64,000 nt of DNA from CBDDKS01 sp965230335 (GTDB taxonomy: Bacteria > Pseudomonadota > Gammaproteobacteria > Enterobacterales > Kangiellaceae), in NCBI GenBank assembly GCA_965230335.1, contig CBDDKS010000006.1, forward strand, positions 1,612,001 through 1,676,000, in the 5' to 3' direction. This document shows positions 9,246 through 18,519 of this stretch, in pieces. The notes below the pieces were generated by a model. It was not told where the DNA came from and searched no databases. It worked only from the letters and a program-made list of their open reading frames with translations. Each line of letters starts with the position of its first letter. Positions within the stretch are counted from its first letter, which is position 1. A program made the position numbers and the translations under genes.

Positions 9246-9578
9246 AGGAAACTCCTTAAGACAGAAAAGCTGGTGAATTAGATAAATATGTATGACCTGA
9301 AGAGATCACACGTTGAAGTTATATCGTGTGTGGCTTCAGGCAGTTGGGATATATATAAGGCTATTCCCTGCTTTTTCAAGTAAAAGTTGGGTGTCATTTT
9401 TTGTAGGCTAAGAAAAGCTATAAAAAATATAAGTATCTGTCTCTATAAAGCAAAAGAGTTTATCTCGAGAACAAGTTATTCAGTAATATCATAATTAATT
9501 AATACGCCAAACTCGTCTAGCAATGGTAAAATACTCTGCTGAAGTAAATTTAGTACACAAAAAGAGTTAGTTCGTTCA
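9246..9578. other. Divergent intergenic region between hslV and rapA
   Basis: 333 bp with no gene. The hslV side holds the candidate sigma-32 promoter at 9351 to 9380. The rapA side is AT-rich and must carry the rapA promoter, but I cannot point to a convincing -35/-10 pair. No member of either repeat family is present. Confidence 0.7.
9351..9380 (-). promoter_or_regulatory. Candidate sigma-32 (heat-shock) promoter of hslVU
   Basis: Read on the minus strand, CTTGAA (9380 to 9375) is followed after 14 bases by CCTTATATAT (9360 to 9351). The known sigma-32 pattern is CTTGAA, 13 to 15 bases, then a CCCCAT-type -10 element. The -35 match is exact and the -10 match is partial. It lies about 105 bp before the hslV start, and hslVU is a classic heat-shock operon, which raises the prior. 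Confidence 0.45.
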
Positions 9579-12428
9579 ATGAAACCTGTTGTTGGCCAAA
9601 GATGGATGAATTACTCCGAACCCGAAATGGGTTTAGGGGTTATCCATGAAGTATTGGGTCGGCGAGTTGAAATAAACTTTCCTGCCATAGATGAAATCCG
9701 AGTTTATGCTATTGAAAACGCCCCTTTAAGTCGTATTCAATATGTTGAAGGAGACCAGTTATCTGATCAGGAGGATGTTGTTTATAAAGTTAAATCGATA
9801 GAAGAGTTACAGGGATTGCTGACTTACCTCTGCGAAGATGGTCAAGGTAGAGAAAAACAGATTCCAGAGCAGTCGCTCAGTCATTTTGTGCGTTTATCAA
9901 CACCGCAGCAGCGGTTAAAAACAGGGTTGTTTGATGATGATAGTGCTTATTATTTGCGTTTTGAAACCATGTTTCACTTGCACCACATACAGCAATCACC
10001 GGTTGGTGGCTTATTGGGTTCAAGAATAGATTTGATTCCCCATCAACTCTATATTGCACACCAGGTTGCGCAACGTTATGCACCCAGAGTATTACTGGCG
10101 GATGAAGTGGGTCTCGGTAAAACGATTGAAGCTGGCATGATACTGCATCACCAGATTTTTACCGGGCAAGCCAAGCGTGTATTAATTTTGGTGCCAGAAA
10201 CCTTGCAGCATCAGTGGTTAGTAGAAATGCTGCGGCGCTTTAATTTGTTTTTTGCTTTATTTGATGAAGAGCGTATTAATGCCATTATTCAGGAGAATAA
10301 AACAGAGGGTGAATCTAACCTTTCTCTGAATCCTTTTGAAATGGAACAACAGATTATTTGCAGTCTGAATACGTTAACAGAGCATGCTGAATTTCAATCT
10401 CAATTATTATCAGCAGAGTGGGATTTGGTTGTCGTGGATGAAGCACATCACCTGGCATGGTCGGAAGAAGCGGTGAGTGATGATTATGCACTGGTAGAAA
10501 AGATTTCTAAAGTAAGTAAAGGTTTACTTCTGTTAACAGCAACCCCCGAACAAATTGGCATAGAAAGTCACTTTGCACGTTTACGGTTACTGGATCCTGC
10601 TCGTTTTTATAGTCTTGAGGAGTTTAAAAAGGAGCAAAATGACTTTTTACGTTTGGGTGATTTGGTTAAGAATGTTCAACAGCTGGATGCGCCTGATTTT
10701 TTGGAGGATGCACCAGACCATTTTGTACAGGAACTTTGTGAACAACTTCCTAAAGATATTGATAAGGTTCATGAAGCGATAATGGACCCGGAAGGAAGGC
10801 AGTCTATTATTCGTCAAATGTTGGATCGGCATGGTACAGGTCGTGTTTTATTTCGAAACACCCGGCAGACGGTGAAAGGTTTTCCTGAAAGACAGCTTCA
10901 TGAATATCCACTAGATCCAACGGAAGTATTCCAGGAAAACAGCTCTGATATTTTTCCAGAAGTGAATTTGGATGAAGAGATTTGGTTGCAAGGCGATCCG
11001 CGTGTTGCCTGGCTTCAAGAGCAGCTCAGATGTTTACACAATGAAAAAGTATTGGTGATATGCCATTACGATAAGACAGCAAAGGCATTGGATAAATATT
11101 TAAATCGACAGGGTATTTTGTGTACTTCTTTTTATAGAGGCTTATCCTTGATCCAGCGGGATCGCGCAGCAGCTTATTTTGCTGATATGGATAACAACAG
11201 TGCGCAAGTGCTTATTTGTTCAGAAATTGGTAGTGAAGGGCGTAATTTTCAATTCTCCCATCATTTAATTTTATTTGATTTGCCGGATAACCCTGATTTA
11301 CTGGAACAGCGAATTGGTCGTTTAGATCGTATCGGTCAACAGTCCAGCATCCAAATTCATGTACCTTATTTAAAGAATACAGCGCAGTCGGTGTTATTCC
11401 ACTGGTATCATCAGGGATTAAATGCATTTGAAAAAAATAACCACGCAGCTCATGCATTATCTCTTTCATTAAATGAATCATTACAACGACATTTGCAGCA
11501 ACCAGATGAAGAAATATCCACTTTGATTGACGATACAAAACAAGCTTCGGAGGTTTTAGAAAAACAATTGGAGGACGGACGGGATTATTTATTGGAATTA
11601 AACTCATGTAATGGTTTGGCAGCTCATTATTTAGCGGATTTAATTCATCAGCAGGCAGATACGGATAAATTGTCTTCTTACTTATTTGCTTTATTTGATG
11701 AATTTGGGATGGATTATGAAGCCTATTCATCTGAAACCATGTTTGTTCGTCCTTCTAATGTCACAGCTGGTGAGTATTTTCCGGGTCTGAGTGAAGAAGG
11801 GCAAAGCATCACGTTAAACCGAGGCGAGGCATTGTGTCGCGATGATATGACTTTCGTAACATGGGAGCATCCATTAGTGACGGAGACGATGGCCGCTATT
11901 CAAGATGGCAGTTTAGGACGTGTTGTTGTTTCCACAGTACAGTTGAAAGGGCTAAAACCAGGCACTTTGATGCTTGAATCACTTTTCGTTGTTAACCACA
12001 TTGCCCCTAAAATGTTGCAGTTACATCGTTATATGCCAATGAGCCCCATTCGCTTTTTGGTGGATGTAAAAGGAAAAGACTTATCTCAGATAATGCCACA
12101 CGCAAAATTAAATGGATTTTGTGATTGGTTGAAAAAGCCTATTGCTCGTCAGGCAGTTGCAGAAGTTCGTCCACAGATTGACCAAATGATGACAACTTCA
12201 CAACAATTGGCAGATGAAGAATTGGTGCTTGTTAAGAACGAAGCGATTCAACGAGTCAAGCAGGGTATAGGGAGTGAGCTTGAGCGTTTAAAAAGTTTGC
12301 AGCAGATTAACTCATCTGTAAGAGATGAAGAAATTCATGTTTTGGAAGAACGCATCGCCACGTCATTGGAATACGTTGATAGAGCAACGTATCAATTGGA
12401 TGCTGTCAGACTATTAATTAGCACTTAG
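9579..12428 (+). CDS. rapA: RNA polymerase-associated ATPase RapA
   Basis: SWI2/SNF2-type ATPase that binds RNA polymerase and helps recycle it after transcription. At 949 residues it is close to the 968 of E. coli RapA. Residues about 1 to 110 form the tandem Tudor-like N-terminal region (GQRWMNYSEPEMGLGVI). The helicase core has Walker A ADEVGLGKTIEAGMI (about 173 to 187), the DEAH box VVDEAHHLAW (about 285) and the C-terminal lobe with ICHYDKTAKALDKYL and EQRIGRLDRIGQ. The RapA-specific C-terminal domain follows from about residue 650. It is a single-gene unit, ended by a strong perfect hairpin and divergent from hslVU. Confidence 0.96.
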   Translation: MKPVVGQRWMNYSEPEMGLGVIHEVLGRRVEINFPAIDEIRVYAIENAPLSRIQYVEGDQLSDQEDVVYKVKSIEELQGLLTYLCEDGQGREKQIPEQSLSHFVRLSTPQQRLKTGLFDDDSAYYLRFETMFHLHHIQQSPVGGLLGSRIDLIPHQLYIAHQVAQRYAPRVLLADEVGLGKTIEAGMILHHQIFTGQAKRVLILVPETLQHQWLVEMLRRFNLFFALFDEERINAIIQENKTEGESNLSLNPFEMEQQIICSLNTLTEHAEFQSQLLSAEWDLVVVDEAHHLAWSEEAVSDDYALVEKISKVSKGLLLLTATPEQIGIESHFARLRLLDPARFYSLEEFKKEQNDFLRLGDLVKNVQQLDAPDFLEDAPDHFVQELCEQLPKDIDKVHEAIMDPEGRQSIIRQMLDRHGTGRVLFRNTRQTVKGFPERQLHEYPLDPTEVFQENSSDIFPEVNLDEEIWLQGDPRVAWLQEQLRCLHNEKVLVICHYDKTAKALDKYLNRQGILCTSFYRGLSLIQRDRAAAYFADMDNNSAQVLICSEIGSEGRNFQFSHHLILFDLPDNPDLLEQRIGRLDRIGQQSSIQIHVPYLKNTAQSVLFHWYHQGLNAFEKNNHAAHALSLSLNESLQRHLQQPDEEISTLIDDTKQASEVLEKQLEDGRDYLLELNSCNGLAAHYLADLIHQQADTDKLSSYLFALFDEFGMDYEAYSSETMFVRPSNVTAGEYFPGLSEEGQSITLNRGEALCRDDMTFVTWEHPLVTETMAAIQDGSLGRVVVSTVQLKGLKPGTLMLESLFVVNHIAPKMLQLHRYMPMSPIRFLVDVKGKDLSQIMPHAKLNGFCDWLKKPIARQAVAEVRPQIDQMMTTSQQLADEELVLVKNEAIQRVKQGIGSELERLKSLQQINSSVRDEEIHVLEERIATSLEYVDRATYQLDAVRLLIST

Positions 12429-12451
12429 TGTGTAAAGGGTATTGGATATAC

Positions 12452-12491
12452 AAACAGAATAGTTAGTAATAGGTTACTAACTATTCTGTTT
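12452..12491 (+). terminator. Perfect 18-bp hairpin after rapA
   Basis: The arms AAACAGAATAGTTAGTAA (12452 to 12469) and its exact reverse complement (12474 to 12491) enclose the loop TAGG. The hairpin begins 24 bp after the rapA stop. The stem is AT-rich and ends in TTT followed by CAATAAA, so it is a weak but plausible intrinsic terminator. A long perfect stem like this could also stabilise the 3' end of the transcript. Confidence 0.7.
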
Positions 12492-12696
12492 CAATAAACC
12501 TCTATATTTTTATGGAAAAATATCTGATATATTAAAAATAACAGAGTGTAGAGACTTCCCACACCTCAATCACAGATAAATCACGATAATAAAATGATAT
12601 TTGTTTTACATTAGTGACTCTTATCCAATAGCCAGTTGTTTAAAAGTGATGACTTTGATAACTGTGAGCAATATTAAACATTAAGGTTAATAGCTT

Positions 12697-13530
12697 ATGC
12701 GCGTTATTGATTATGTGAAGCAAGGGTGTCGTCTGAACGATCACTTTAAAGCCGTTGAAAAAAGAACTGAAACATTGGGACAAGTCAGAAAGAAAAGTTT
12801 TTTATGTATTCGCATTGATGGTATTGGTCTCAGCAAAAAATATCTTAAAAATAAGATCGAGGCCTATGAATTCGACAATTTACTGAATAAGGCTTTGAAA
12901 GATACTTATTATCGTTTAAAACAGCAAAGCCGATTGAATGATAAAGAGTTCTTTTTATGTGCTTTGATTTGTTCAGATGAGCTGTCAATATTCATTAACA
13001 ATCAAACGAATTTTTTTGATGGTCGTTTATATAAAATCACCACAACAATAGCCTCAACTTTTTCGGCTTTTTTTACAAAATACTGTTTAAATGCAAGTTT
13101 AAATAATGCAGATAACACCATTGTTCAAAGTGTAGAATCTTTTGATGGACGTCCTATTGAACTTAAAAATATACAGGAAGTGTATCAATATTTATTTCAT
13201 CGTTATGCTATTTATATACGTAATTCTGCAACAAAAGTATTGCGTCTTGAAGGTGTGCCATCCTGTGAACTGTATAACGACATTAATTTTAATAATATTG
13301 ATTATATCTGGAAGACCTTGGCAAAACTCAATAAAGACTGGAACCTTGATATCATACAGCAACACCCTGGTTTTTTTGTCCCCAATGGATTTGGTCAATT
13401 GAAATTACATAAGTTTGACTCTTTTGAAAAGTTTATTGAACAATCTTCACAACTTGTTATCGACAATACTAATCATGAGTCATTTAATCGGTCACAGACT
13501 TCCTTTTACCATGATCGATATGCTTTTTAG
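12697..13530 (+). CDS. Thg1-like 3'-5' nucleotidyltransferase (tRNA-His guanylyltransferase family)
   Basis: A 277-residue protein with the layout of the Thg1/TLP family, polymerases that add nucleotides to the 5' end of tRNA in reverse direction. Key elements are FLCIRIDGIGLSK (metal-binding Asp41), CSDELSIF (Asp94, Glu95, matching the family's SDE motif) and SFDGRPIELKN (FDGR at 149 to 152), the usual strand after the palm core. The usual aromatic in the first motif (DG-x-x-F) is replaced by IG-L. Bacterial TLPs generally repair truncated tRNA 5' ends rather than add G-1. The gene stands alone with an AAGG site about 12 bp before its ATG; its AT content is even higher than that of its neighbours. 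The family call is fairly firm, the substrate unknown. Confidence 0.75.
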   Translation: MRVIDYVKQGCRLNDHFKAVEKRTETLGQVRKKSFLCIRIDGIGLSKKYLKNKIEAYEFDNLLNKALKDTYYRLKQQSRLNDKEFFLCALICSDELSIFINNQTNFFDGRLYKITTTIASTFSAFFTKYCLNASLNNADNTIVQSVESFDGRPIELKNIQEVYQYLFHRYAIYIRNSATKVLRLEGVPSCELYNDINFNNIDYIWKTLAKLNKDWNLDIIQQHPGFFVPNGFGQLKLHKFDSFEKFIEQSSQLVIDNTNHESFNRSQTSFYHDRYAF

Positions 13531-13705
13531 TTAATCTCATATGGCTTTTTAAAATGTTACAAAAAATATAAGAAGTGTTTAAAAAAAGCTTGTATTATTT
13601 ATTGTTAATACTTTCAGGTGACGCATCGTTTTATGTGGTCTAACGACCTGAATTTAAGTGGGAATAACCTGATATTGAATGAAAAGCTTATTTTGAGGCA
13701 CACTT

Positions 13706-14893
13706 ATGAAAATACTAACATCCTGTTTTTATACAATTTTTCTTGGTTTAGGTTTGTCGTGTCTAGTGTATGCGGCACCTAATGCAAATTCAAATAATCC
13801 TAATCATAAGGTGATCACCGATCCAAAAACAAATCCAAAAGAGATTGGTTTGGTGCATTGGCATCGTTCTGTAGAAGATGGGTTGGCATTATCTAAAGAG
13901 CAGGATAAACCGGTATTTTTATTATTTCAGGAAGTACCAGGATGCCAGGGCTGTCAGGATTTTGGCCATGGTCCACTGAACCATCCCTTAGTTGTTGAAG
14001 CGATAGAAGAATTATTCGTACCCGTATTTATTTATAATAATAAAAAAGGTTATGACAGTGATGTGCTGAAGCAGTTTAATGAACCTTCATGGAATTATCC
14101 AGTCATTCGTTTTATTGATCATGATGCTAAAGATATTATTAAAAAACAAAAATCAAGAACCTATACCAGTACACATTATTTAGTATCACGTATGATAGCT
14201 GCATTAGAATCAGCTAATAAACCAGTCCCTGAATATCTTAAATTATTGGAAATAGAACAAAATGAAAAACGCCATAAAGAAGCAACATTTCAGATGGCTT
14301 GTTACTGGACAGGAGAATCTGTATTTGGCGGTTTGGATGGCGTTGTCAGCACAGTGTCAAGAATTGCTTACAAGCCTAAATTTTTAGAAGTGGTTGATGT
14401 GACTTATATACCAGAAGAAATCAGTTATGAAACTTTGGTAAAACAGGCTATGAAGCAAAAGTGTGCTGATAAAATTTATGTGCATAATGATAAGCAGAAA
14501 AAAATAGCCACAGGATTATATCCAGAAAATACTTTGGATATTTCTGTCGTGAGTCATGCTAAAGAAGCTAAAAAGACAGAACAGAAATATTATTTAAATT
14601 TACAAAAAAATCTATCGCTACTTCCACTAACGACGACACAGGCAACCCGATTAAACAGTCTGGTTTCAAAATTAAAAAAGAATCATAAAAAAGAAAATAA
14701 AGAAATTTTTGATACTATTGCAAATTTATTGAGTAAACGCCAAATAGAATTGCTGAAAGAAATTGCGCAAGAAATAAAGTCAGGAAATACTAAACTTGCA
14801 ACTGTAAAATTATTAAGACAAAAAGAAACATCTGGTGCATCATTAAATGATTATACAAAAACATTATATACGGCGTTAAAAAAAGAGAGTTAA
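13706..14893 (+). CDS. Exported thioredoxin-fold protein fused to an MsrA-like domain
   Basis: A 395-residue precursor with a signal peptide (1 to about 23, ending VYA-A). A thioredoxin-like domain follows (about 50 to 175) with the redox pair in EVPGCQGCQDFG (Cys80, Cys83). Next is a segment that reads like peptide methionine sulfoxide reductase A (about 190 to 255): ATFQMACYWTGES aligns with the MsrA active-site ATFxxGCFWxxE, keeping the cysteine (Cys199). LDGVVSTVSRIAY and EVVDVTYIPEEISYETL also align with MsrA. The last about 120 residues are lysine-rich and helical. I infer a periplasmic repair or redox-relay protein in which the thioredoxin half could recycle the MsrA-like half. The MsrA-like part is shorter than a full enzyme, so activity is uncertain. 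Confidence 0.7.
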   Translation: MKILTSCFYTIFLGLGLSCLVYAAPNANSNNPNHKVITDPKTNPKEIGLVHWHRSVEDGLALSKEQDKPVFLLFQEVPGCQGCQDFGHGPLNHPLVVEAIEELFVPVFIYNNKKGYDSDVLKQFNEPSWNYPVIRFIDHDAKDIIKKQKSRTYTSTHYLVSRMIAALESANKPVPEYLKLLEIEQNEKRHKEATFQMACYWTGESVFGGLDGVVSTVSRIAYKPKFLEVVDVTYIPEEISYETLVKQAMKQKCADKIYVHNDKQKKIATGLYPENTLDISVVSHAKEAKKTEQKYYLNLQKNLSLLPLTTTQATRLNSLVSKLKKNHKKENKEIFDTIANLLSKRQIELLKEIAQEIKSGNTKLATVKLLRQKETSGASLNDYTKTLYTALKKES

Positions 14894-14938
14894 ATAATGT
14901 GAGCTTTTCTTATCCAGAAATCAGGTTAAGTAGGCAAT

Positions 14939-14966
14939 AAAAAAACCACCTTATGGTGGTTTTTTT
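14939..14966. terminator. Bidirectional intrinsic terminator
   Basis: The arms AAAAAAACCACC (14939 to 14950) and GGTGGTTTTTTT (14955 to 14966) enclose the loop TTAT. The A-run and T-run flank a GC stem on both sides, so it can end transcripts from the thioredoxin/MsrA-like gene on the plus strand and from fadA on the minus strand. Confidence 0.9.
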
Positions 14967-14984
14967 ATTTTTGAGTTGATAACG

Positions 14985-16145
14985 CTACAGGCTTTCAAAT
15001 ACGGTAGCAATACCCTGGCCCAAGCCGATACACATGGTTGCCACACCTAAATTTGCTTTTTTATCTTGCATGAGTCGAAGTAGTGTTGTTGAAATTCTGG
15101 AGCCGGAACAGCCCAGTGGATGACCCAGTGCGATAGCGCCACCATTCAAATTCACTTTTTCCTCCATAACATCCAGTAGATTCAAATCTTTTAAAACAGG
15201 AAGTGATTGTGCAGCAAATGCTTCATTCAATTCGAACAAATCAATGTCTTTTACATCAAGCTGTGCACGCTTTAGTGCTTTAGTGACTGCTGGTACTGGA
15301 CCATAACCCATAATGGCAGCATCACAACCGGCCGAAGCCATGGCTCTTATTTTTGCAATGGGTGTTGCGCCCATACTTTTGGCTTTTTCGGCACTCATGA
15401 CCAACATGGCTGATGCACCATCAGATAATGCCGAGGCATTACCGGCTGTAACAGTACCTGTCGGATCAAATGCGGGACGTAGTTGATTTAATGTCTCAAC
15501 AGTTGATTCAGCACGAATGACTTCGTCTGCATCAAATGAGGTTAATGCGCCGGATTCATCATGACCTTCAATGGGAATAATTTCCTGCTTAAAGCGTCCT
15601 TCAATGGTGGCTTTGTGAGCTTTTTGATGAGAGGCATAGGCAAATTCATCTTGTTGTTGTCGATTAATACCATGCATACGACCCAGCAATTCAGCCGTGA
15701 ATCCCATAAAGCCAGAACCTTTGGCAGCGTATTTAGAAAGTTGAGGAGCAAAATCAACACCATGGGTCATGGGTACGTGACCCATATGTTCAACACCACC
15801 AATAATAAATAGATCACCGTGTCCGGATAAGATACTTTGTGCGGCTGAATGTAATGCCTGCATGGATGAGCCACATAAGCGATTGATGGTTTGCGCAGGT
15901 ACGGTACGTGGAATATCGGTTAATAACTGGGCATTACGGGCAACGTTAAATCCTTGCTCCAGTGTTTGTTGTACACATCCCCAAAGAATATCTTCAATAT
16001 CATTAGGATCCATTTGAGGGTTACGTACCAGTAATGCCTGCATTAAGTGGGCTGATAATTGTTCGGCACGAATATGACGAAACATGCCACCTTTTGAACG
16101 CCCCATGGGCGTACGAATTGCATCGACAATAACAACTTCAGTCAT
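14985..16145 (-). CDS. fadA: 3-ketoacyl-CoA thiolase FadA
   Basis: Beta subunit of the fatty-acid oxidation complex; cleaves 3-ketoacyl-CoA with CoA to release acetyl-CoA. The nucleophile cysteine sits in INRLCGSSMQAL (Cys91 from the chosen start). NEAFAAQS, GGAIALGHPLGCSGSR and CIGLGQG near the C-terminus carry the other catalytic residues. An upstream ATG at 16157 would add MEFP, but the internal ATG at 16145 (MTEVVIVDAIRTPMGRSKGG) aligns with known FadA starts and has GGAG just upstream, giving 386 residues. It follows fadB by about 15 bp, the standard fadBA order, and ends at a bidirectional terminator. Confidence 0.95.
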   Translation of the reverse strand: MTEVVIVDAIRTPMGRSKGGMFRHIRAEQLSAHLMQALLVRNPQMDPNDIEDILWGCVQQTLEQGFNVARNAQLLTDIPRTVPAQTINRLCGSSMQALHSAAQSILSGHGDLFIIGGVEHMGHVPMTHGVDFAPQLSKYAAKGSGFMGFTAELLGRMHGINRQQQDEFAYASHQKAHKATIEGRFKQEIIPIEGHDESGALTSFDADEVIRAESTVETLNQLRPAFDPTGTVTAGNASALSDGASAMLVMSAEKAKSMGATPIAKIRAMASAGCDAAIMGYGPVPAVTKALKRAQLDVKDIDLFELNEAFAAQSLPVLKDLNLLDVMEEKVNLNGGAIALGHPLGCSGSRISTTLLRLMQDKKANLGVATMCIGLGQGIATVFESL

Positions 16146-16160
16146 GGGGAACTCCAAAAT

Positions 16161-18335
16161 TTATTTTGCAGATTGAACAGAGTAGAAACTAGTGTTTTCT
16201 TCTACCATGGTTTGTAAACGTTTGGGGGGCTCATATGCTGCACCGAGCGATTGATATTTTTGAGCAGATTGACAGAGTGTATCCAAACCCAGATCATCAG
16301 CATACTTTAAAGCGCCGCCTCTAAAAGGTGGAAATCCTAATCCATAAACCAGACCCATATCGGCTTCTGCTGGTGACGCGATGATATTTTCATCCAAACA
16401 ATGAATTACCTCAAAAATCATAGGCAACATTAAGCGTTCGATAATCGTCTCTTTATCAAAAGTATCTTTTGTTGCGCCGATAATATCAAAGACACTATCG
16501 TCATTTTGTTTTTGGATTTTACCTTTGCGATCTTTAACGTACTGATAAAACCCTTGTTTATTTTTTTGACCAAAGCGTTGTTCATTGGCTAATTGGGTAA
16601 TGGGATCATTATCCAGTTGAGTCATGCGTTCAGGAAAACCTTCCTGCATCACATGAGTACAGTGTGTTGCTGTATCGATACCGACAACATCCAATAAATG
16701 AGCGGGGCCCATTGGCCAGCCAAAGTCAGTCATTACTTTGTCAATGGTTCTAAAATCAGCACCTTCCTGTAGTAGTTGGCTAAAACCACGGAAATAAGGA
16801 AAGAGTACACGATTGACAAAAAATCCTGGACAGTCATTCACAACAATAGGAGACTTTCCTATTGCTGCTGCGTAATGCACAACGGTTGCAATCGTTGCTT
16901 CAGATGTTTTTTCTCCACGAATGATTTCAACCAGTGGCATTTTATGAACCGGGTTAAAAAAGTGCATCCCACAAAATTGCTGTGGACGCTTTAAATTTTT
17001 TGCCAGTAAATCAATAGAAATGGTAGAAGTATTGGAAGTTAAAATGGCATCATCAGCAATAACAGATTCTACTTCCTGAAGAACTGCATCTTTTATTTTA
17101 GGATTTTCAACAATGGCTTCGACCACTAAATCAACATCATTAAATGCATCATAGCCCAATGTAGGACGAATATTATTTAAAGTTTTGGCCATTTTTGCTG
17201 TCGAGGTTTTTCCCAGTTGGATGCCTTTTTGTAAAATATTCGTTGCTTCTGTTAAGCCAAGTTGTAAAGCATCTTCATTAATATCCTTCATAATGATGGG
17301 AATACCCTTGATGGCAGACTGGTAGGCAATGCCACCACCCATAATGCCTGCACCTAAAACACCACTGAGGTGAATTTGCTTGTTCGACATTTTGCCCGAT
17401 TGTTTGGCTTTTTTCTTTATCAGTTGGTCATTTAAAAATATCTGAACGAGTGAACTGGCTTGTGGCGATTGAGCAACATTGACAAAGGCTTCATGTTCAA
17501 TTTTTAATGCGGCATCTCTGGAAAGTTGAGCACTTTCTTCAATGGTACGAATGGCTTCTAAAGGTGCCGGATAATGAGGTCCGGCTTTGGCACCCACCAT
17601 GGCTTTTGCTGTATTGAAAGCCATGGCAGATTCGAGTTGATTTAATTTTAAAGGTGCTTGTTTTTCTGCACGTTTGTTTTTCCAGTCAAGTTTGTTGGAT
17701 GCTGCATCAACAGCCATTTGAATGGCTGCAGTGGCGAGTGTATCCTGCTCAACAATGGCATCGATGGCACCTACTTTTAATGCCGCTTCGGTTTTTTGTG
17801 GTTTGGCAGTCGCAATCCATTCAATGGCATTATCTGTACCTATTAAACGGGGTAGTCGTGTTGTGCCGCCAAAACCTGGAATCAAGCCCAGTTTGGTTTC
17901 GGGTAATCCAACAGAGGCATCGGTTGAGCATAAACGGTAATCACAGGATAAAACCATTTCCATGCCGCCACCCAAACAAAAACCTTGTATAGCTGCAATG
18001 GTTGGGAAGGGGAGATCTTCAAAACCATTAAAAATGGCATTAGCTTGAGTTATCCAGGACAACAATTCATTGCGTGGCAAAGCAAATAATCCCAAGAACT
18101 CCGTAATATCAGCTCCAACAATAAAAGCATTCTTACTACTGGTGACGATAGCAGCATCGATGTCATTCTTTCCATTGAGTACCTGAATGGTTTCCTGCAA
18201 TTCTTTTAAGGTGATGGCATCAAATTTATTAATAGATTCGTTTTGATTGTTAAAACAAACATTGGCGATATTCAGGTTCTTGGTGGATTGATCGTTTAAT
18301 AACGAACATTGAATAGCTTGACCTTCGTAAATCAT
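16161..18335 (-). CDS. fadB: Fatty oxidation complex alpha subunit FadB
   Basis: Multifunctional enzyme with enoyl-CoA hydratase/isomerase and L-3-hydroxyacyl-CoA dehydrogenase activities of beta-oxidation. Residues about 1 to 190 form the crotonase domain (VGADITEFLG, IQGFCLGGGMEMVLSCDYRL, LGLIPGFGGTTRLPRLIG). The Rossmann NAD-binding motif LGAGIMGGGIAYQSA lies near 325, and NTSTISIDLLA with GMHFFNPVHKMPLVEIIRG belongs to the dehydrogenase domain. The 724 residues are close to E. coli FadB (729). fadA follows immediately downstream. No FadR-type operator was recognised in the 184 bp before the gene; an R2 repeat copy lies there instead. Confidence 0.96.
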   Translation of the reverse strand: MIYEGQAIQCSLLNDQSTKNLNIANVCFNNQNESINKFDAITLKELQETIQVLNGKNDIDAAIVTSSKNAFIVGADITEFLGLFALPRNELLSWITQANAIFNGFEDLPFPTIAAIQGFCLGGGMEMVLSCDYRLCSTDASVGLPETKLGLIPGFGGTTRLPRLIGTDNAIEWIATAKPQKTEAALKVGAIDAIVEQDTLATAAIQMAVDAASNKLDWKNKRAEKQAPLKLNQLESAMAFNTAKAMVGAKAGPHYPAPLEAIRTIEESAQLSRDAALKIEHEAFVNVAQSPQASSLVQIFLNDQLIKKKAKQSGKMSNKQIHLSGVLGAGIMGGGIAYQSAIKGIPIIMKDINEDALQLGLTEATNILQKGIQLGKTSTAKMAKTLNNIRPTLGYDAFNDVDLVVEAIVENPKIKDAVLQEVESVIADDAILTSNTSTISIDLLAKNLKRPQQFCGMHFFNPVHKMPLVEIIRGEKTSEATIATVVHYAAAIGKSPIVVNDCPGFFVNRVLFPYFRGFSQLLQEGADFRTIDKVMTDFGWPMGPAHLLDVVGIDTATHCTHVMQEGFPERMTQLDNDPITQLANEQRFGQKNKQGFYQYVKDRKGKIQKQNDDSVFDIIGATKDTFDKETIIERLMLPMIFEVIHCLDENIIASPAEADMGLVYGLGFPPFRGGALKYADDLGLDTLCQSAQKYQSLGAAYEPPKRLQTMVEENTSFYSVQSAK

Positions 18336-18413
18336 AATTTAATCTCTATTTGTGATTGTCTGGAATACACTAAAAATAACATAAGATGGTCTCTTGTCAT
18401 CTTAGCATAGTGG

Positions 18414-18437
18414 TTAGAGTCTGTTTATCTTTTATAG
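18414..18437 (+). repeat. R2 half-palindrome, copy 1
   Basis: A 24-bp match to the R2 consensus (first half TTAGAGCCTGTT, second half TATCTTTTATAG) with a single mismatch (AGTC for AGCC). It lies between the divergent fadB and gpmI genes, 83 bp before gpmI, where promoters are expected. Confidence 0.7.
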
Positions 18438-18519
18438 TTTAAAAAGGCATGGGTATCGCTGTCATGTATCCTCAACCCATTTGAGGTTATAATAAGTATC
18501 AATAAGTCTTTATTTTGAG

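Noticed and set aside
11212..11730. 172-residue minus-strand open frame
   Set aside because: It is antisense to the middle of rapA, a well-conserved gene, and shows no family signature or start signal.
13613..13652. Inverted repeat TTCAGGT/ACCTGAA in the leader of the thioredoxin/MsrA-like gene
   Set aside because: A 7-bp stem around a 26-nt loop; too little to claim a regulatory RNA without comparison.
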